Source: Malurus cyaneus samueli
Lineage: Eukaryota > Chordata > Aves > Passeriformes > Maluridae
NCBI GenBank assembly: GCA_009741485.1
Contig: CM019219.1
Location: 3,535,143 to 3,599,142 of the forward strand
Direction: 5' to 3'
DNA: 64,000 nucleotides
Shown here in pieces: positions 30,820-46,800 of this stretch. Under the pieces are notes generated by a model that saw nothing but the letters and a program-made list of their open reading frames with translations, was not told the DNA's origin and did not search any database. Position 1 is the first letter of the stretch. Each line of letters starts with the position of its first letter. A program made the translations under genes and the position numbers.

Positions 30820-31092
<273 letters not shown>

Positions 31093-31830
31093 CTAGAAAA
31101 AAAAAAAAAAAGCAGATTTTTTTTTTTTTTTTGTTTTTGGGTTTTTTTCTAAACACAATGGAATAACTATACAGGTTATAATAGGAAATAACTGTATCAT
31201 CCCATGCTCACAAATCCCATTTCAATTTGAAAGAATGAAATATTGTAACTTATTTCCAGACACTAAGATTGTCCCAAGCTGAGTACTTGCCAGCTGCTCT
31301 TAGAAACTGAATTATCAAAGTGCTGAGTACTTTCAAATAATATTGACAAACACTCAGTAAAAGAAATGGTTCGGATTTAAACTCATGATGTATTTAGTGC
31401 AAACTAGTAAAATGATTTTAAAGGCAAAATATTAGAGATGGCTACAGCAAAAAAAAAAAGTTATTTCTAGGGCTACGAGACATCAGATTTTACCAACTTT
31501 TTAATGCAATTTGGGAGTGTACATGCCACTTACATGATATTCATCTAATGTGTAACTATTTTCAGCTCAGGAAACTTTCAGCAACAGATTCAGTTCTATC
31601 TTTAGCACTGCAGAAATTCTACTTCCATAAACTTATCCAGTCTCTCAAACTTTTTTGCCCACTTTTCCTTTCACCTTCTTCCCATTAAAGGGGCAGAACT
31701 TCATCACCATTAACACCAGCAATTAAGTTCACACGGACAAAATATTATTTCAGCATACTAACAGGTGTAAGCAAGAAAGTACTCAAGCAGTTCTTTATCA
31801 TTGTGTATAAAGGGAATAAAATCATCCTCA

Positions 31831-32067
<237 letters not shown>

Positions 32068-34378
32068 TTATATCAGTTTCATTAAAAAAAGCCCTAAGCA
32101 TTACTCAAGAATTCTGAGGAATTTTCAGCAGGAGTTAACAAATGTAAAAGGCTAGAAATTGCTTATACACTTAAGTGGCTGTAATGACTAAACTGGATGA
32201 AATCAGTTGCAAGCTTTGCCATAAAGTGCTTCACTTGATCTTCAAGAAGCACTGCTAATTTATAGAAGAAGTGGTTCTCTATTTCTTAGCTGCTTTCAGT
32301 TTTGGTAAGAAGTGGAGACGCCCCAGTGCCTGCAGAGCCAGCACAGCAAGGCCATAAACACAGGGACTTTGGTCACACACAGAGTCTGAGCAGTGTGGCA
32401 TTTGTCCTCACCTGTACTTGGCATGAAGACTGTGTGCTACTGCCCCCATTAATCACACACACACACTGCTTAAACTCTGTCCAAAATGACCCTGCAAACC
32501 TACTTCTATCATTATCTATTAGATAAAGCCATCAAAACTCCACAGGAATTTGATCTCCTTATAAGTGTTTTGATCTACAGCATTTACTCAAGTTTCTGGG
32601 TAAACTTCTTCAACCTAAGAAACACACTGACTATCTAAGGCATTTTAATTTCTAATCTCCTTTCACCCCTAATATTAGTACAGCACATTTGAAGGGATTT
32701 CAGCAAGAAGAGGTCAAGTCTCACACCCAAATACCCCACCCAGCAACCTGCTGGGTATTTACAGAGACAACCAAACTCCTTCAGAAAAAAGGACACACAG
32801 ATCGTTCATCCAACACTGTGACACATTCAAAACTTGGAATTGAACTGATCTAGACAAGAAACCAAAGTCACTTTATAGTTTGTGATTCAAGTTCCTGTGC
32901 CCAGGACTGCTCATTTTACAAAGTACAGCCTGCAGAAAAGTACAGACAGTGCTGAGAGCAGATGTCAGCCTAGGACAGTGTCCTGCTGGCCACACCTTTG
33001 CCAGCGACTCCATCCCCAGTCACGTCCAGCACTGAAGGATAAGACTTTCACAAGCCTCAGCCTTTCCAGAGAAGGGTTTGTAGCTACAGTTTTGTGGCCA
33101 AATGCTTCAGCTGTCACCAACTCCTACTGAAAATGCTGCAGACCAAGCCCACAACCACCTCCTCACACGAAGGCATTTCCAAACAGCACTCAGAAAGAGG
33201 TGCACAGTGTGCTGTGCTGCAGAGGTTCACAGTCATTCTGACATTATCAGCACTCAGAAGGACTAAAACATGCAATGAATCTTGGAGGATTACAATCTGC
33301 AGCAAGTAATGCTCCTGTCAAAATTAATAATTGAGTGATCTTAATTATTTGATTAAATAATTGGCTGCACTTAATACCGAACTCAAGCTGTGAACAGATG
33401 AATGGTTCAAAGGCTTGTTCCTTCAAAGACTAAATACTAATGATTTCACCAGCCATTTATAATGCAAGTTAAACAGATGATAAACAGCACTCACTCTAAA
33501 TTGACGCAATTAATTATTTATTTATTCACTCTTATTTCTTGAGCTGGAAACAGCTCAAGCCTGGCTGTGCTGTGTCCTCCTTATGAAAAACCCAAGTGAA
33601 AAGGCTTTGTATTTCTGTTTTTTTTTTTTTTAGTTTATTATTAGCAGTAGAATTTTTACAACTCTAAAGAATGGGCTACATTAAAACAACGCAAAGAACT
33701 CATGTAAATATCCTCAGATAACCTAAAAATGAGAAAGTCACTGACAACAAACATAAATGTGTGCACCCATGCTCAGAACCCTTCTTTGTCAGGGTAAGCT
33801 CTCACGAGCATTCACTGTCATCACTTCCCCAAAACTGGAGAAAACAAAACCATAACTTCTGCCTCCTGAAAAGACTGAGATAACACGTGGGGGTTTCTAT
33901 CACGAGATAACCACTTGTCCTGGTACTAACCAGAAAAGTAATTTAACATTTACCAGAAGAACCATTAATGTTTTTTTGCATGGAAATCAGGAGAGAGTCT
34001 TTGAAGCATGGCAAAATGTGCTTGATCAATATTTTAGTGATACTTTCAGAAATACCAGCTTCCGACACCAAGCAACAGTATGTGTATCTCTTCATTGCTT
34101 GCAAGTGTCTTCTGGGTATTTCAAATTATATTAAATGTGCAGAGTTAATTTTAAATAATTGGAAAACATCCTGTGCTGTAATTAAAAAGATAATCACATT
34201 TTTGTCCAATTTCCAAAAAGTAAATTAAACCCAAGTTTAGGGTGAGTTCTGTACAGCTTCTCCAAGTATTAAAAAGCCAAGCCAAGCCTTGTTTGTGGTG
34301 ATAAAAACTGGAGGCAAAGGTTACATTTAAGCACCTTGAGACAGTCACCATTTGAAAGCACTGCTAAATATCAACTCA

Positions 34379-34498
<120 letters not shown>

Positions 34499-35619
34499 TT
34501 ATGAAAAGTTAACAACACTGAAATTATAGAGCAAACTTAATATCATCATGAAAATATCTGATTTCAGATGAAAAGTCTATTTATATTATTTAAGTGCTCT
34601 GCTGTGTTTCTTTTTAGAAAGCCAACTTAAAACATACACCCACTTGACAGGATTGCTTTATTTTAAAAAATAGTGATTTAAGCTCTCCACTTAAATGGAT
34701 TCATACAAACTTTGAAAAATTATTTTTATGACATAGAAATGAAGTCTTGAATTTCACCAAAATATGCTACTGTTCCATTTCCCCTTTCTCACCTTCCTCA
34801 AGCAACAAGTTTTATACCTGGGGACTTCTATGATGGTCACTCGATTTACTTTTTTAAAAAAATTTTAATTGCTGGGAATATCAGTATTAATTACAAAATA
34901 TATGATGCACAAAACCAAACAACTTTAAACCAGACAGAACACAAATCTTTGTTTTACTTTAGTAAGTTGGCAGAGAAATATATTTTAGTAAGTTTATATC
35001 TCTAACTGATAACACCTAGCATCCTTTATCCAAAAAAGACAAACAATTTCAGTGCAACAACAAAAATGGCACTGATGGCACTGAACTGGCACACCAGATA
35101 CTTGTCTAAAACCAGAAGGAGCTTTATGATTATCTAAAACTTCAGTAAATTCTAAAAGAGTTCAAACCTAGAAGGCACCCCAAGAAAATTATTTTTCTTT
35201 GGTGCAGCAACAGAGGCTGAAATCCGACTTAAGAGCAGTGGCTGATGGTATTTTTAGATCAATTAAATCTACTCTTTTATCAGTAAAACAGATTTCAACA
35301 GTTAAATTTCTTGTCTTCACAGCTGACAGGCATGCCACGTTTCTGAAAACAAGCTTCATTGCTTATTAATGCCTCAAAAATTTCAGACATCTGAAAAACA
35401 GCTCTCACCTACTCCTCATTAGACTGCAATACGAAAAAACACAAAAACAGCTTAGGGAGAAGCCAACATTTCAATCACACTAGAAAAGAAACAGTGAATA
35501 CAAGCTATTTTTGAAAAATACACTACCAGCTGTAGCTGGTACCAGCACTGCAGAGCACTATTTTTGTTCCAGATTTTTGAAGAAGGCATTTGATGCACAC
35601 AGCACATGCCAGAACTTAC

Positions 35620-35665
35620 CAAAACAGAACTCTGCCTTTGGCCTCAGCTTAGTTGCATCGCTAAC
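35620..35665 (-). CDS. PLEKHA1: PLEKHA1 exon 4: N-terminal PH domain
   Basis: A 46-bp exon with acceptor CCTCCTAG and donor TTTTG/GTAAGT. It encodes VSDATKLRPKAEFCF (residues 67-81) plus one base of the next codon. Confidence 0.96.
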
Positions 35666-36420
35666 CTAGGAGGGAAATGAAGATTATCAATGTCACAAAA
35701 TATACATCAGATTATCACAAGATTTATTCTCCTTCAAGTGGGCAATTCAAAGATTAGCAGCACAGAAAGCAGGTCAGGCACAACGATAAACAGAATGAAA
35801 AACAAAAATGAAAGACAAATGAGGAAGGTGGGAAGATGCAATATTGATAACTAAAAAATGCAAAGGAAGAATGAAAAATGAGCAGAAAAACAAGAAAAGG
35901 GCAATTATTTTTCTCATTTATTTCTTAACAGTATCTGCTGCAAATTTAACCACGGAAACCTTCTTAGTTCACAGTTCTCTTTCAGACATATTTAGAACTG
36001 ACTGTATACAGTGTAAAGACCTAATATTTTCTAGACATTTTTCTATCCTATTAAATATCATTATTACTTGCAAGCTGTCATACTCAAGGACTTATCTTCC
36101 ACTTCATAATTGGTCTGTCTTTTCTCCAAGACTAATGGGAACTCAAGTACTCATAAAAAGAACTGAAACCTACAGTTCAAAAATGTCAATTCCAGGAGTA
36201 CAAACAGCTGCCATTTGAAATCACTAAACAAATCTAGACAACGTAGTAATTACTCTGTTCTTCTTTTAACCTGAACCTATTGAAGTGTTTTAACACCTCT
36301 CTAATTCAGGAGCATCACACAAGCACAAGGGGTAAATGGCAATTAAATTTGTCTGGAGTTGAGGCCCTTGGTAGTTACCACCAAGAATTTAACAAGTGTT
36401 TCACACATTAATTATCTTAC

Positions 36421-36477
36421 CTTTGAAATATAGGTAAGTTTAATGACCCCAACAGGTGGAGATCCAGAGGGAAGATT
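36421..36477 (-). CDS. PLEKHA1: PLEKHA1 exon 3: N-terminal PH domain
   Basis: A 57-bp exon with acceptor CTGTTTCAG and donor AAG/GTAAGA, phase 0 on both sides. It encodes NLPSGSPPVGVIKLTYISK (residues 48-66). It differs from the mammalian version at several positions (SPPVGVIKL against SSRVGAIKL, from memory). Confidence 0.96.
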
Positions 36478-37765
36478 CTGAAACAGATCACAAGTGAATT
36501 TAGTTCATTCCCATGCCACAGTCAGTGTCTATCCATAAAAAGCAAGTAATTCCACATACAAAAACAAAATCCTAAATATTTTTATAGACAATGCACAATG
36601 TATGCTTGAAACAGGATCTAAACTACTTGTTTATTATACACACATCTGTTAATCAACTAAAAACAGAAAGACTGCTAGAAACAATACAAATAGTAATTGT
36701 TTCAGGGGGTTATGTATTTTACTAGAGGAAAAAGGATTCTTGTGGGTCTGCATCCAGGAAATCCGGAAAGAATACTTTTTCCTTAACAGATGTTGGAGTC
36801 TCATGTACTTTGACCAGGGCAGGCCGGAAGGGACAAGAAGTGACATTCATTTATTATGTCAGATACTTCAAAGGCCACCTCACATATTTTCCAGTCATTT
36901 CAGGGGTTTAGAATGGTCTTCACATATTTATAAAAACTCAAGCAGTTCTTCAGAACTAAAGCAGTGGAAGAAAATAAAGAAATTTCAACTTGCCTCTTGC
37001 AAGATACCCTTTCATTTGTACATGTAAAATAAAAGGCCTAACTGAGGTCTAGGTGTGCACTGCAAATATCATTAAGTCTTAAAACTTCTGAGGAACTGCA
37101 ATTCCTACAGCACTTCAAGATTTTGTCCACATGCCCTAAATTGCTTCGTTTCACTCGAGATCAAATGCTTGAAGTCTGACTTATTTCCAGAAACTCTTTT
37201 TCTCCTCAGTGAGAACTGCTAAATGCTTCAGTCACAAGTCACATCCATCGAGCTGCACATCATTTACATTTTGTTTTTGCTGGTTCCTTTGAACAGCAGA
37301 GCTATGCTTTTTAACTCTGCTGCTCCTGGCAGAAGGGTACATGGATATTATTCTGGCAGGCAGATGTCAGCTGACCTGCATCCTATGCTGTCACTGTCTC
37401 TGTGCCCAAACCTTGAGCAATTATCTGCTCTTCCCTCTGCTAAAAAAGACAGGGATGAAGGTACATTGTAGAAGTAGCTTTTATCTAAAGGCTGCTCTCC
37501 ATCACGACGGATACAAGCTGTCCTCATTCATACACCATTCATGCTGGATTGCAATTGCAGGCATCGTTAGAAATTGCTTTTCACTGACTGATTCTGTTGA
37601 GGGCAAGGAATATTTAATGCAAGGAAAACTACGCACTGCCAGGTGAGGTTAAAGGTGAATTCAACACCTGGGTAGTGAACTGGTACAGGGTTTGGCTCAT
37701 CTTGTTATATTAAACTGATTTACAATTATTTCACTTATGTCAATGGTTTTTTCCTCCGGCTTTCA

Positions 37766-38019
<254 letters not shown>

Positions 38020-40129
38020 CTGCACAACAAAAAGCACAAGAGTTTAGCAAAGTTCCTTGTTGCTAATTTTAAGACTGGTCCGTGCCTAACCATGACATTC
38101 TGAGCAGTTTCAACCAGTGGCTTAAAGAAGTTTCTGCGGAAGGGTAAGTGAAGCATAGCTGCTCCCCACACCACCCCCACCACCAAATTTTTAGATAGGA
38201 CTTTCATACTTCTTTGAAGAATATATTTAGCATATCTAATAGCCTAAGTGTAAAGTTACAAGTGGCAAAAAATAGCAGATGAGTATCAAGACTAACTTTT
38301 ACAAGATCACTGAAAAATCAAGGTTTTTCTTCACAACATGCACAAAATTGAGGCAGCACTGGGGTTACACTTCCTCCTTTGACACTGCCTCTCATGGCCA
38401 AGAAAGGATCGTTGTCAGGAGCTCAACTACCCAATGCACTTTATCATATCATGCTCAGGCAAATCCAATAAAAAAAACTTTAAGGAACATTGTTCACATT
38501 TTTCTTTTTTCCTACAAAATAATTTCATGTCTAACCATGTCTACAAGCAGACATCTTTTCATTCCTATACACCAAATAGACAAAATGAAATCGTATGTGC
38601 ACCAACAGAGACGTGAACACCCGCTGACATGGTACTGACATCTAAGGCTGTCTGGCTTTTTTTTTTTTATTCTGCCTTCTGGTTTGGAGTTTTCTGAATT
38701 TTTTTGCTTAAAAAAAAAATAAACAAAAAGCTGCATTCTGCCCACCTATTGCCATTTTGCATGCTTCACCTTTTATGGCTCTGCCTTACTGCAACCTACT
38801 GTATCACAGGATTTGCTTCCTTTTATTTTATGGGACGGTCATTTTACCTTAAGAGTCAGCCTTGAAAGACCAAAAATAGATTTACATACTAATCTAAAAA
38901 TGATAAAAATCAGGTTGATGCGAATCTTTCCCAGGGCAGGAAAGAAATGATTCAGTCTTTACATTTTGTTACAAAATTCAGAAATAGTATTTTTGGATCT
39001 GTACTAGCATGAGACATAGAAGGTTTAAACACTTCACACTTTTCACAATTTTCCAACTTTTCCAACTTTAACCGTGTAACATGGAAGTTTCATTTTAGTA
39101 TTTCTTTAAATTCTTTTCATACTTTTTTAAGGTTAGTTGATTGAAATATTTATGTACATACACAATGAGAAAGAAATTGATAATTATTTATAGTGAGCTA
39201 TTGATACACCACAGCTAAACATGAGAGAGTTTATCAAGTGTTGTTTTGGGGGGAGAATCAGTGTTTATTTTGGGGGCTCAGATATCCACACTTTTTGGGG
39301 GTGGATCAATATACAAACATGTAGACTTCTATTTACAGCTGTGATTTTATATGACTAATTAGAATACAAGCAAAATTTTGGTTTGACCACTTTCAGAACT
39401 GTTTTTAAAAAGTCTATTATCAGCAACAATGGTTTAAAAATGCAAAGGTTTGTTCTTCAATAAAATAACAAAATTTACTGAGGTAATCTAAATTTTCTTG
39501 GAGTGTTCCTCACAATTTAAGTATCACAGACCTAAGTCAAGTTCTATAACCAAGTTATAACTATAAGGAACACAAAAATAAACACTTGAGCACTCAGGAC
39601 AATGTCATTATTGTAACAAACATTTATCAGTAATTCAATTGTGGCTCTTGGGATCACTTCACACTGAAGCAACGTCTCCCTATAAACACATCTGAGGGCA
39701 CGCTTCAGGGTAGCTGTTCTCAAAATTATACTTCTAATCTGGCAGAACTTGGCATCACACCTTGTTTTCATTAAAATGAATATAAAAATTGCCATTTACC
39801 AGCATTGCCTGACTTGTGCCAGGTAGTCCCTCAACAAAATCAGCCAGCATTTCTAGGACACCCTTTAGGCTTCTTATCAACCATTTATGAAGCCCAGAAA
39901 AGCCTTGTGCCTAAAAAAAGCAAATATTGGTGCCTGGCTTCCTGTCTGAGCAGACTTAAAGCTGTGTTCTCTGCAGATGTGAAGAAAATGAAACAAGGAA
40001 AACTTGTTTTTGAAACAAGATACGGATTGATTAAGAATCCTTGAACAAAACCAACTGAATTTTCAAAGTACTTTTCCCCTATAAGAGAATCTATGTTTCA
40101 GAAAACCTTTTAAGGAAAATGAAAGGAGG

Positions 40130-40156
40130 ATGTTCATAATGCTCCATTATGAACAT
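40130..40156. repeat. Perfect inverted repeat, 12-bp arms
   Basis: ATGTTCATAATG, then a CTC spacer, then CATTATGAACAT: twelve perfectly complementary bases around a 3-base centre. It can form a hairpin on either strand. It is an isolated palindrome in PLEKHA1 intron 1, with no T-run or gene context to give it a role. Confidence 0.95.
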
Positions 40157-43100
40157 ACAATTAGCTAAAGCTGAACTATTCCAGTACTTGAGGTTTTTTT
40201 TTCCAGGGCAAAAGACAAAACTGAGAAGCTTTTTTCTATTTGTCAATAAACCAACGCTCACAGAAGAAAAAAAACCCCAAACCTAAATTAATACAGATTT
40301 TCTATTCCAAGATACTACTGGTTAACTTCCAGTCTATAAAATAATGTTATCTGCAGCTCCTCTGTGCTCTAATGAAAATACAGCATAAACTAGCATTAAT
40401 CTAAAACCTTAAATTCTATACTAGCTGTTTTCTTCAGATTAGTTTAAAATTCCTCATGGGATTACTGACCTCTACCAGAATGATGCTTTTGAAGAATAAG
40501 AGACAAAAAACCCCCTTTAACTTTATAATAAATTGAAATCTAACACAGCATCATACAACTATTTTCCAGTTTTAAAAGCCTGCTTCCACCACATTACACC
40601 TTGGCAAGATTCCCCTGTAAATTAATAGCATTTCTATTCAGCCTTCATTAATGAGACACAATTTGCTATGCACATAAAAAAAAAATCAATTTGTGCCTTG
40701 CTTAGAGTAACTAAAGGGATTGAACACACGACAAAACCACCACCATGATACCCTTCCTGACAATTCTAGACAGACCAAAAAAGCATTAATGGAATTGCCA
40801 TGATTCATACAAGGAATCGCAGAACTCAAAATACTCAGACCCTAGAAGACCACCAGCCTAAGAATTTATCAGAACTTCAACTCAGAAGTGTCTATGGAAC
40901 ACAAATCATATCTTGCACAGTGAAGATTTTTCATTATACTATTTTAAGCAATTACAAAACAAAAATCTCCAAGTCTGTACATTTTACAGCATTATTACAT
41001 GCACCCTGAGTTATTTTCTGCAGCACAACCCACAGCACAGAACAGTGTATTGACTCTTCTGCCCACTTCCAGAATTGAGTATTATAAAAAGATTATGAAT
41101 TCTTAGAAAAGCTGAAAGCATCAATCCTGTTGCAGATCCCATAAAACTTCATTTTTATTTTGCCTTCCCTCCCTGGAGTGGAGGGGTAGAGGAGGGGAGA
41201 TGTGGGTCAATGATACAGTGCTGCTTCAGGAAAAAGATCCCTGTGGCCCATATCCTCTTGGTCCTTACCAGAATCCACCAAAAATGAAGAAATTTTTGAA
41301 AAGCCATTTTGTGGTGTATAGTAACACCGTGTAACAATTCAGAAAACTCCCAGCTCCTTAAAATTCTTTCCTGAAGGGCTGTGTTATAATCCAAGCAGGA
41401 GGTCTCACTTATTTTTGAAGCCTTACATCCCTCTTTCCAGCAGCAAGGTACTAATTTAAGGAGGTACATACCTCACCAGCCCAGCTTCTCTCAGATTTCC
41501 CCTCTCCCCGCTCTTTTCCTCTGAGGTACAACACACACCGACATTCCCCAACATTTATATCACACACTGGGGGCTGTCTGGCCTCCTGGGCACCACTATA
41601 AATAAAAATCCCAGATCACCTTCCCCAGCCTCACTGGAAATGCACGGCTGCACAAGTAGGACCTGCAGAGGCGCACGAGCATCTCCTTTTCACCATTTGT
41701 AACACATGGCTTCAACTCTCCCACATTAATTCCTACTTTTAGTTTCCCACCAGCACCTGCTCTTGAGATCACCTCCACTGCAGACTGGCTGCAGCCTTCG
41801 TATCTTCAAGCACAAAGTCTAGACAAAATTGAGGTGAGGTGCCAGATAACATTTCTATGGCCCAATCGCTCCCCTGACTTGATTTCCACAGGTAGGTACA
41901 AACCATGGACTGCTGGCTGACTAAAGCAAGTTGAATTTGGTGTTTATAAAAAGACCGTGCTTTTTATAGCTTTTACTCCGTCCACAGGAGAGCTCCATTA
42001 AGAAATACAAGATGAGCACTTAATACCTCTTTATTTTACATGTCTTTCCCCCAAGCTCGGGGTATATTTTATTACTTTTTATTTCTTTAATTTAGAGTAA
42101 CAGTTCTACTTCCTGCTTTGTTAACATGTGGACATTTGAGACCTTGGATTTAACTTACCCCGGGAGATGACTTTGGGGCTCTTTTTCTATCAGCTAAGAA
42201 GATTAAGAAACATACATTACCTACTTACTCATGCCTACGAAATGAAGAACAACATTCATACACCTCCACTGGATAAATATAAAAGGATGCCGTGAGTCAT
42301 GCCCATCCCTCCTCCCCACCTCCCCTTTTAAGCTCTGCTGTTTACAGCAGCTCCAGCACCACAAAGCGAAGGTAAAGCAGCATCCCCAGCGATCTCCAGT
42401 CTTTCCTGCAGTTCCAGGGACAGCTTAATTAGTGAGAGCTCCTGGCTCTTGCCTAGGCAATTACTCTCAGCTTCCTGCTGTAAATCAGCTGCTCCCCAGC
42501 TGGTCATCTCTTTTACTGACCATTTACTGGCTCCCAAAGGGAAGGGATGAGTTCAGATTGTCCTGCTTATCCCCTGAAGAGCACGGCAATGAAAGCTTTC
42601 CCTCGTGTGCACATCCAGGACAAGGACAGGGGGCAGGGAGGAGGAAATTCCAACCCTGAGACAACCAGCTCAGAAAAGCCTCTGAAAACACGTCACATAA
42701 ATCTTCCACGGACAGTAGCTCAAGCCTCTTTTTTATTTCCTTGAAAACCTTCCAGCACAGGCAGCCCACCATAGAAATAACTTATACTTTGAGACAATGT
42801 CCCTGCTCACCTTTCATACGACTTCCGAAGTACCAAAAACATGACAAAAAACCCACAGACAACTAATCCTGGCTGCAATTCTTTTGACAACAAAGGATAA
42901 TTCAGAATTGATGGATTTAAAATTACATGCTCTGCTTTTCTATTTCCCAAAGAATCTCCACTGACTCATTTTTGTTCTGGAGGGCACAGCAGACATTGGA
43001 TACTTCTGTTAACAGGGAACACATGAATTTGATTTGTTAGGAGCCTATGACACTCTGATCAACTTTTTATCTACATCTAGAAATGAGAACTGGAAGTTTC

Positions 43101-43819
43101 CAGGATACACTGTCCCCTAAATTCAGATTCCCTCTCTAAAGTAGCAAAAGAAGGAAAAATCAGCTGCACAAGGCCAGTATTCACCTGGTAGAGAATTCCT
43201 AAGCAAAAGGCCAAAATTAAAAATTTCCAAATTAAAAATCATTTAGTACAAGTGTCAGGGAACTCTCTTATTCCTGACCAAACTGTGAGGGATGTCAAAA
43301 GATACATCCCTCCCCCAGTACCCAATCCAACTTCCAAGCAGACCACAATACAGAAAAATCATCATTGCAGTGATGAATCATCTAACAAATACCAGCAGCC
43401 TTATCTCACACTTAAGTCTTATCCAGTCATAATTCTGTGTTCAAAATGCTGATCTGCTGTCTTCCAGGAACATTTGGTAAATCAAGGTAAGCCAGCCACG
43501 CCCATCTTTTCCAATGTACCTCAGCAGGTCAAATGATTAATTTCATTCGATTCTATCCTGTAACATTAGTTTCATCCTCAGAAAAAAATTCAGTATGTTC
43601 TAGGTGAAGACAGGCGCTGTAAAGAAAATGCTCTGAAGTTCCTGAATCCATCATCCCCTGGCTTATTTCAAATGCTGATCTACCAGTCTCATGATGGAAC
43701 AGACTGGTATTTCCCCAAAAACTTCTGCAGGAATTTCTCTAACTGATACTTCTTGTTCTTAACTGAACGATTTCCCTCTATTTTAAGGTATTTGCAATAG
43801 CAGACAAAGGCATTGAGAT

Positions 43820-43851
43820 ATGCTGGAATGAGGAAATGCTGGAATGAGGAA
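43820..43851. repeat. Two-copy 16-bp tandem duplication
   Basis: ATGCTGGAATGAGGAA occurs twice in succession, a small local duplication in PLEKHA1 intron 1. Confidence 0.85.
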
Positions 43852-46800
43852 AGGCAATGCAAAGGATGCAAAACTCCTCTCTATCACTCATCTTCTAAGA
43901 AAAAAAAAAACAACGACCCAACCTCACCCATTAATGGTTTTTGCCCAACTAAAACGATTATTTTAATTGTCCATCTAAATGCACTGAGTTAACATGAATA
44001 AAAGGAAGCATCCTGTGCAATGAGGCCATTATAAAAAAACACTCTTTAATCTATCCATTAATAACTTATGAGTGATGACCAGCTTACAAGGCAATAATGT
44101 AAAATAACAAAGCTAAGAGATAGTGATTGAATATGTTCAATAACACCAAGTCTTTACAAGTCAGATGTAATTTTCACCACTTTATATTAAGCCTAGATAA
44201 TATAGTTACTCAAAATGAGATGTCACCAAAGATAAATACAATAGAGAAAAATAAAATGTAGTTACTATAATTAATTTTGACTTTTATCTCATACAAGCTC
44301 CAAAATAAGTTTTTAAATGCTTATTAATTTCAATTACATAGCAGTTAAAATCCTCAAAAATGCAAGTTCAGAATTGATTCATATTTACAATTATTTTAAA
44401 CTTTTTTATCAGCCTTTTCAAATTTTTAAATAAGTGCCATCTGGAAAACTCCAAATATGACAAATTAGGTCTTCATTCTTGAAGATGCTTACATGCTTAG
44501 TCTATTGAGAAAGTGTCCATTCATGACAACCAAAACAAATTAAAAATTAAGCAGGGAATAAACATCACTTATTAGGATTACTTATTATTACTAGTTACTC
44601 ATAAGTAAAAAACCCTTTCTAATTTCAGTAATAAACTAATAACCGTTTCATCCAGGCCAACCACTTAAAGCACTTGAATTCCATACACTCTCAACTAATT
44701 TCAACCTGAATCAAACTACAAATCCTAGCAAAGTTTATTTGACTTCAGGAAGTCCAACAGAAAAAGAAGGTGAGGCTGGTTGAATAATGAAGTTTGCCAT
44801 TTTTGAACCAGTCTTTTCACTCTGAATCCTGGGTATAAACTCAGCAATATAAATAAACACAGACCTCCTTCCTGGGAAGTATGCAAGAAATGGAAAGGCC
44901 AGCTGCTTAGGAAATTGGCTATATTTTCAGTTTTCACAGAATACTCTTACATTGCTAAAGAAAGGGTTGTAAGTAACTGATTTTTTTCAGTTAATTTCAA
45001 ATATTAAATATTGAACAGAACATTATCAAGTGAGTATTTAGTTTGATCCTTTTTACAGATATAAAAGGATTTAATGAAAACAAAGCACAAACGCACGTAC
45101 CTGATTATCACATTTGATTTTATAGATCTAATTTAGCAAATTCACTGCAGACTAAAGAAAATTGCAATGGTTCATCTACATTAAAACTTCAGAAAAGAAA
45201 AATCATTGGTCTTCCATTTTCACCTCATTTATTTTAATATTTTCATTACAGACTGTAATTATACAATCAAGTTAATTTACAATCCACTATGTGGGCCAAA
45301 ATTCCCTCTACTGCAAAGACTTGATATTTCCTCCAGAATCCAGCTCAGTTATCTATTATATCAGTACTCCACAAGGATTCCCAGAGATTAGTTCTAATCT
45401 CAGAGCTCTTCACTAAGTGCAAGTGGAGTGAAAGCTCTTTAGGAAGAAGAGGGCTTTGTCTGTCTCATGCAAGAGAACCAATGTGCATTTATAGAACACG
45501 CCAGCTCCTGTTTACCAAGGTGGGAGGAGAAAATTGAGATCCCATCAAATGGCAAAGTTTTTGGGACATCACTCTCCCCCTCTCTTTTTTAACAGACCTT
45601 AAATTAAGAAAATCAAATCCCACTCTAGCATATTTAATAAAAGTCCTGCCCGACACAGAGAGAAACCTCATAAACTGAAAGCTCCTCTGCAGTGATGGTT
45701 TTGTAGCACAGTGCCAGCACACTAACACTTCACTTGAAGCACATCACTCACTGTAACTTCTCACAGAATTCATTTCCAGCAGCCTTCCTCCTTGGAAGCA
45801 AGCCATGAGCCCAGGGAATTGTCCTCATATCAGGTACAACCCATGTCTGCTTGCTGGCCATTTTCCTCAACTTCCTCATTTGTGGGATGACACAAATACC
45901 AGTTACTGCCCAGCTGTTGCTCTGCACTGACCAAGGTGTTTCTCAAAGCCTCTGTTATGGTGTGTAGGGAGAATAACACCCCTCCACCCACAGAATAATC
46001 CCAAAAGTACCAGGCAGGCTGCTGGCGTTTTGTGGGATTGCTGTCTCACCTACAAGCAGTGAGACAGAAACACTCCAGAAAAATCCCAAGTCCTGTGTAC
46101 GTCCAACAAGAAGCCTGGAAATGCTGGATGTACCACGAGTATGCCACAGGCTGGTTCTCAACACACTCTACTGCTGCCTCCCACAAAAATGGGCCTCCTG
46201 AAGGAATCACGCTCCTCAACCCAAAAATCAGGGCACCAGCACAAATTAGGAAAACAGCATAAATAAATTACAGCGCCTACAGTGAATGCGATTTAAGGAA
46301 GAAATAAAAGAAAATCAAGAGACCGAAGCCCTAATTCCTGAATCAGCAGACAATTTTGAAGCAAGAACATTGTTCAAGTTACCCATCACACAGGCATGGT
46401 GGCTATCAGACACAGAAATAACTTGCCAGCTGAATTGTTAGCACAGCCTAAATTCCCATTTGTTATGCTAAGCCTCCCTAAAGAGTTAACAAACATATTT
46501 AACAACTTTGAAGCGCAGTTTTAAGAGGACTGCTCACTCTTACAACAAGCCTGGCATGTAACTGTTTCAGTGCTCAACAGAACACTTAATTAAGTCACTA
46601 CCCTGAACAAGTTCCAACACATTTTCTTGGACATGGGATGTAAATGTGGTGGGTACCAAAGCACCCAGGGAGAGCACACACATCAAAATAACTACATATT
46701 AAATGAATTAATTTATCACCTATCTGTCAGTATACAGAGACTATTCCTGGGAGTGTTGACTTTAAACAATGAAAACATGTTTGCAAAGCTTCATAATTGC

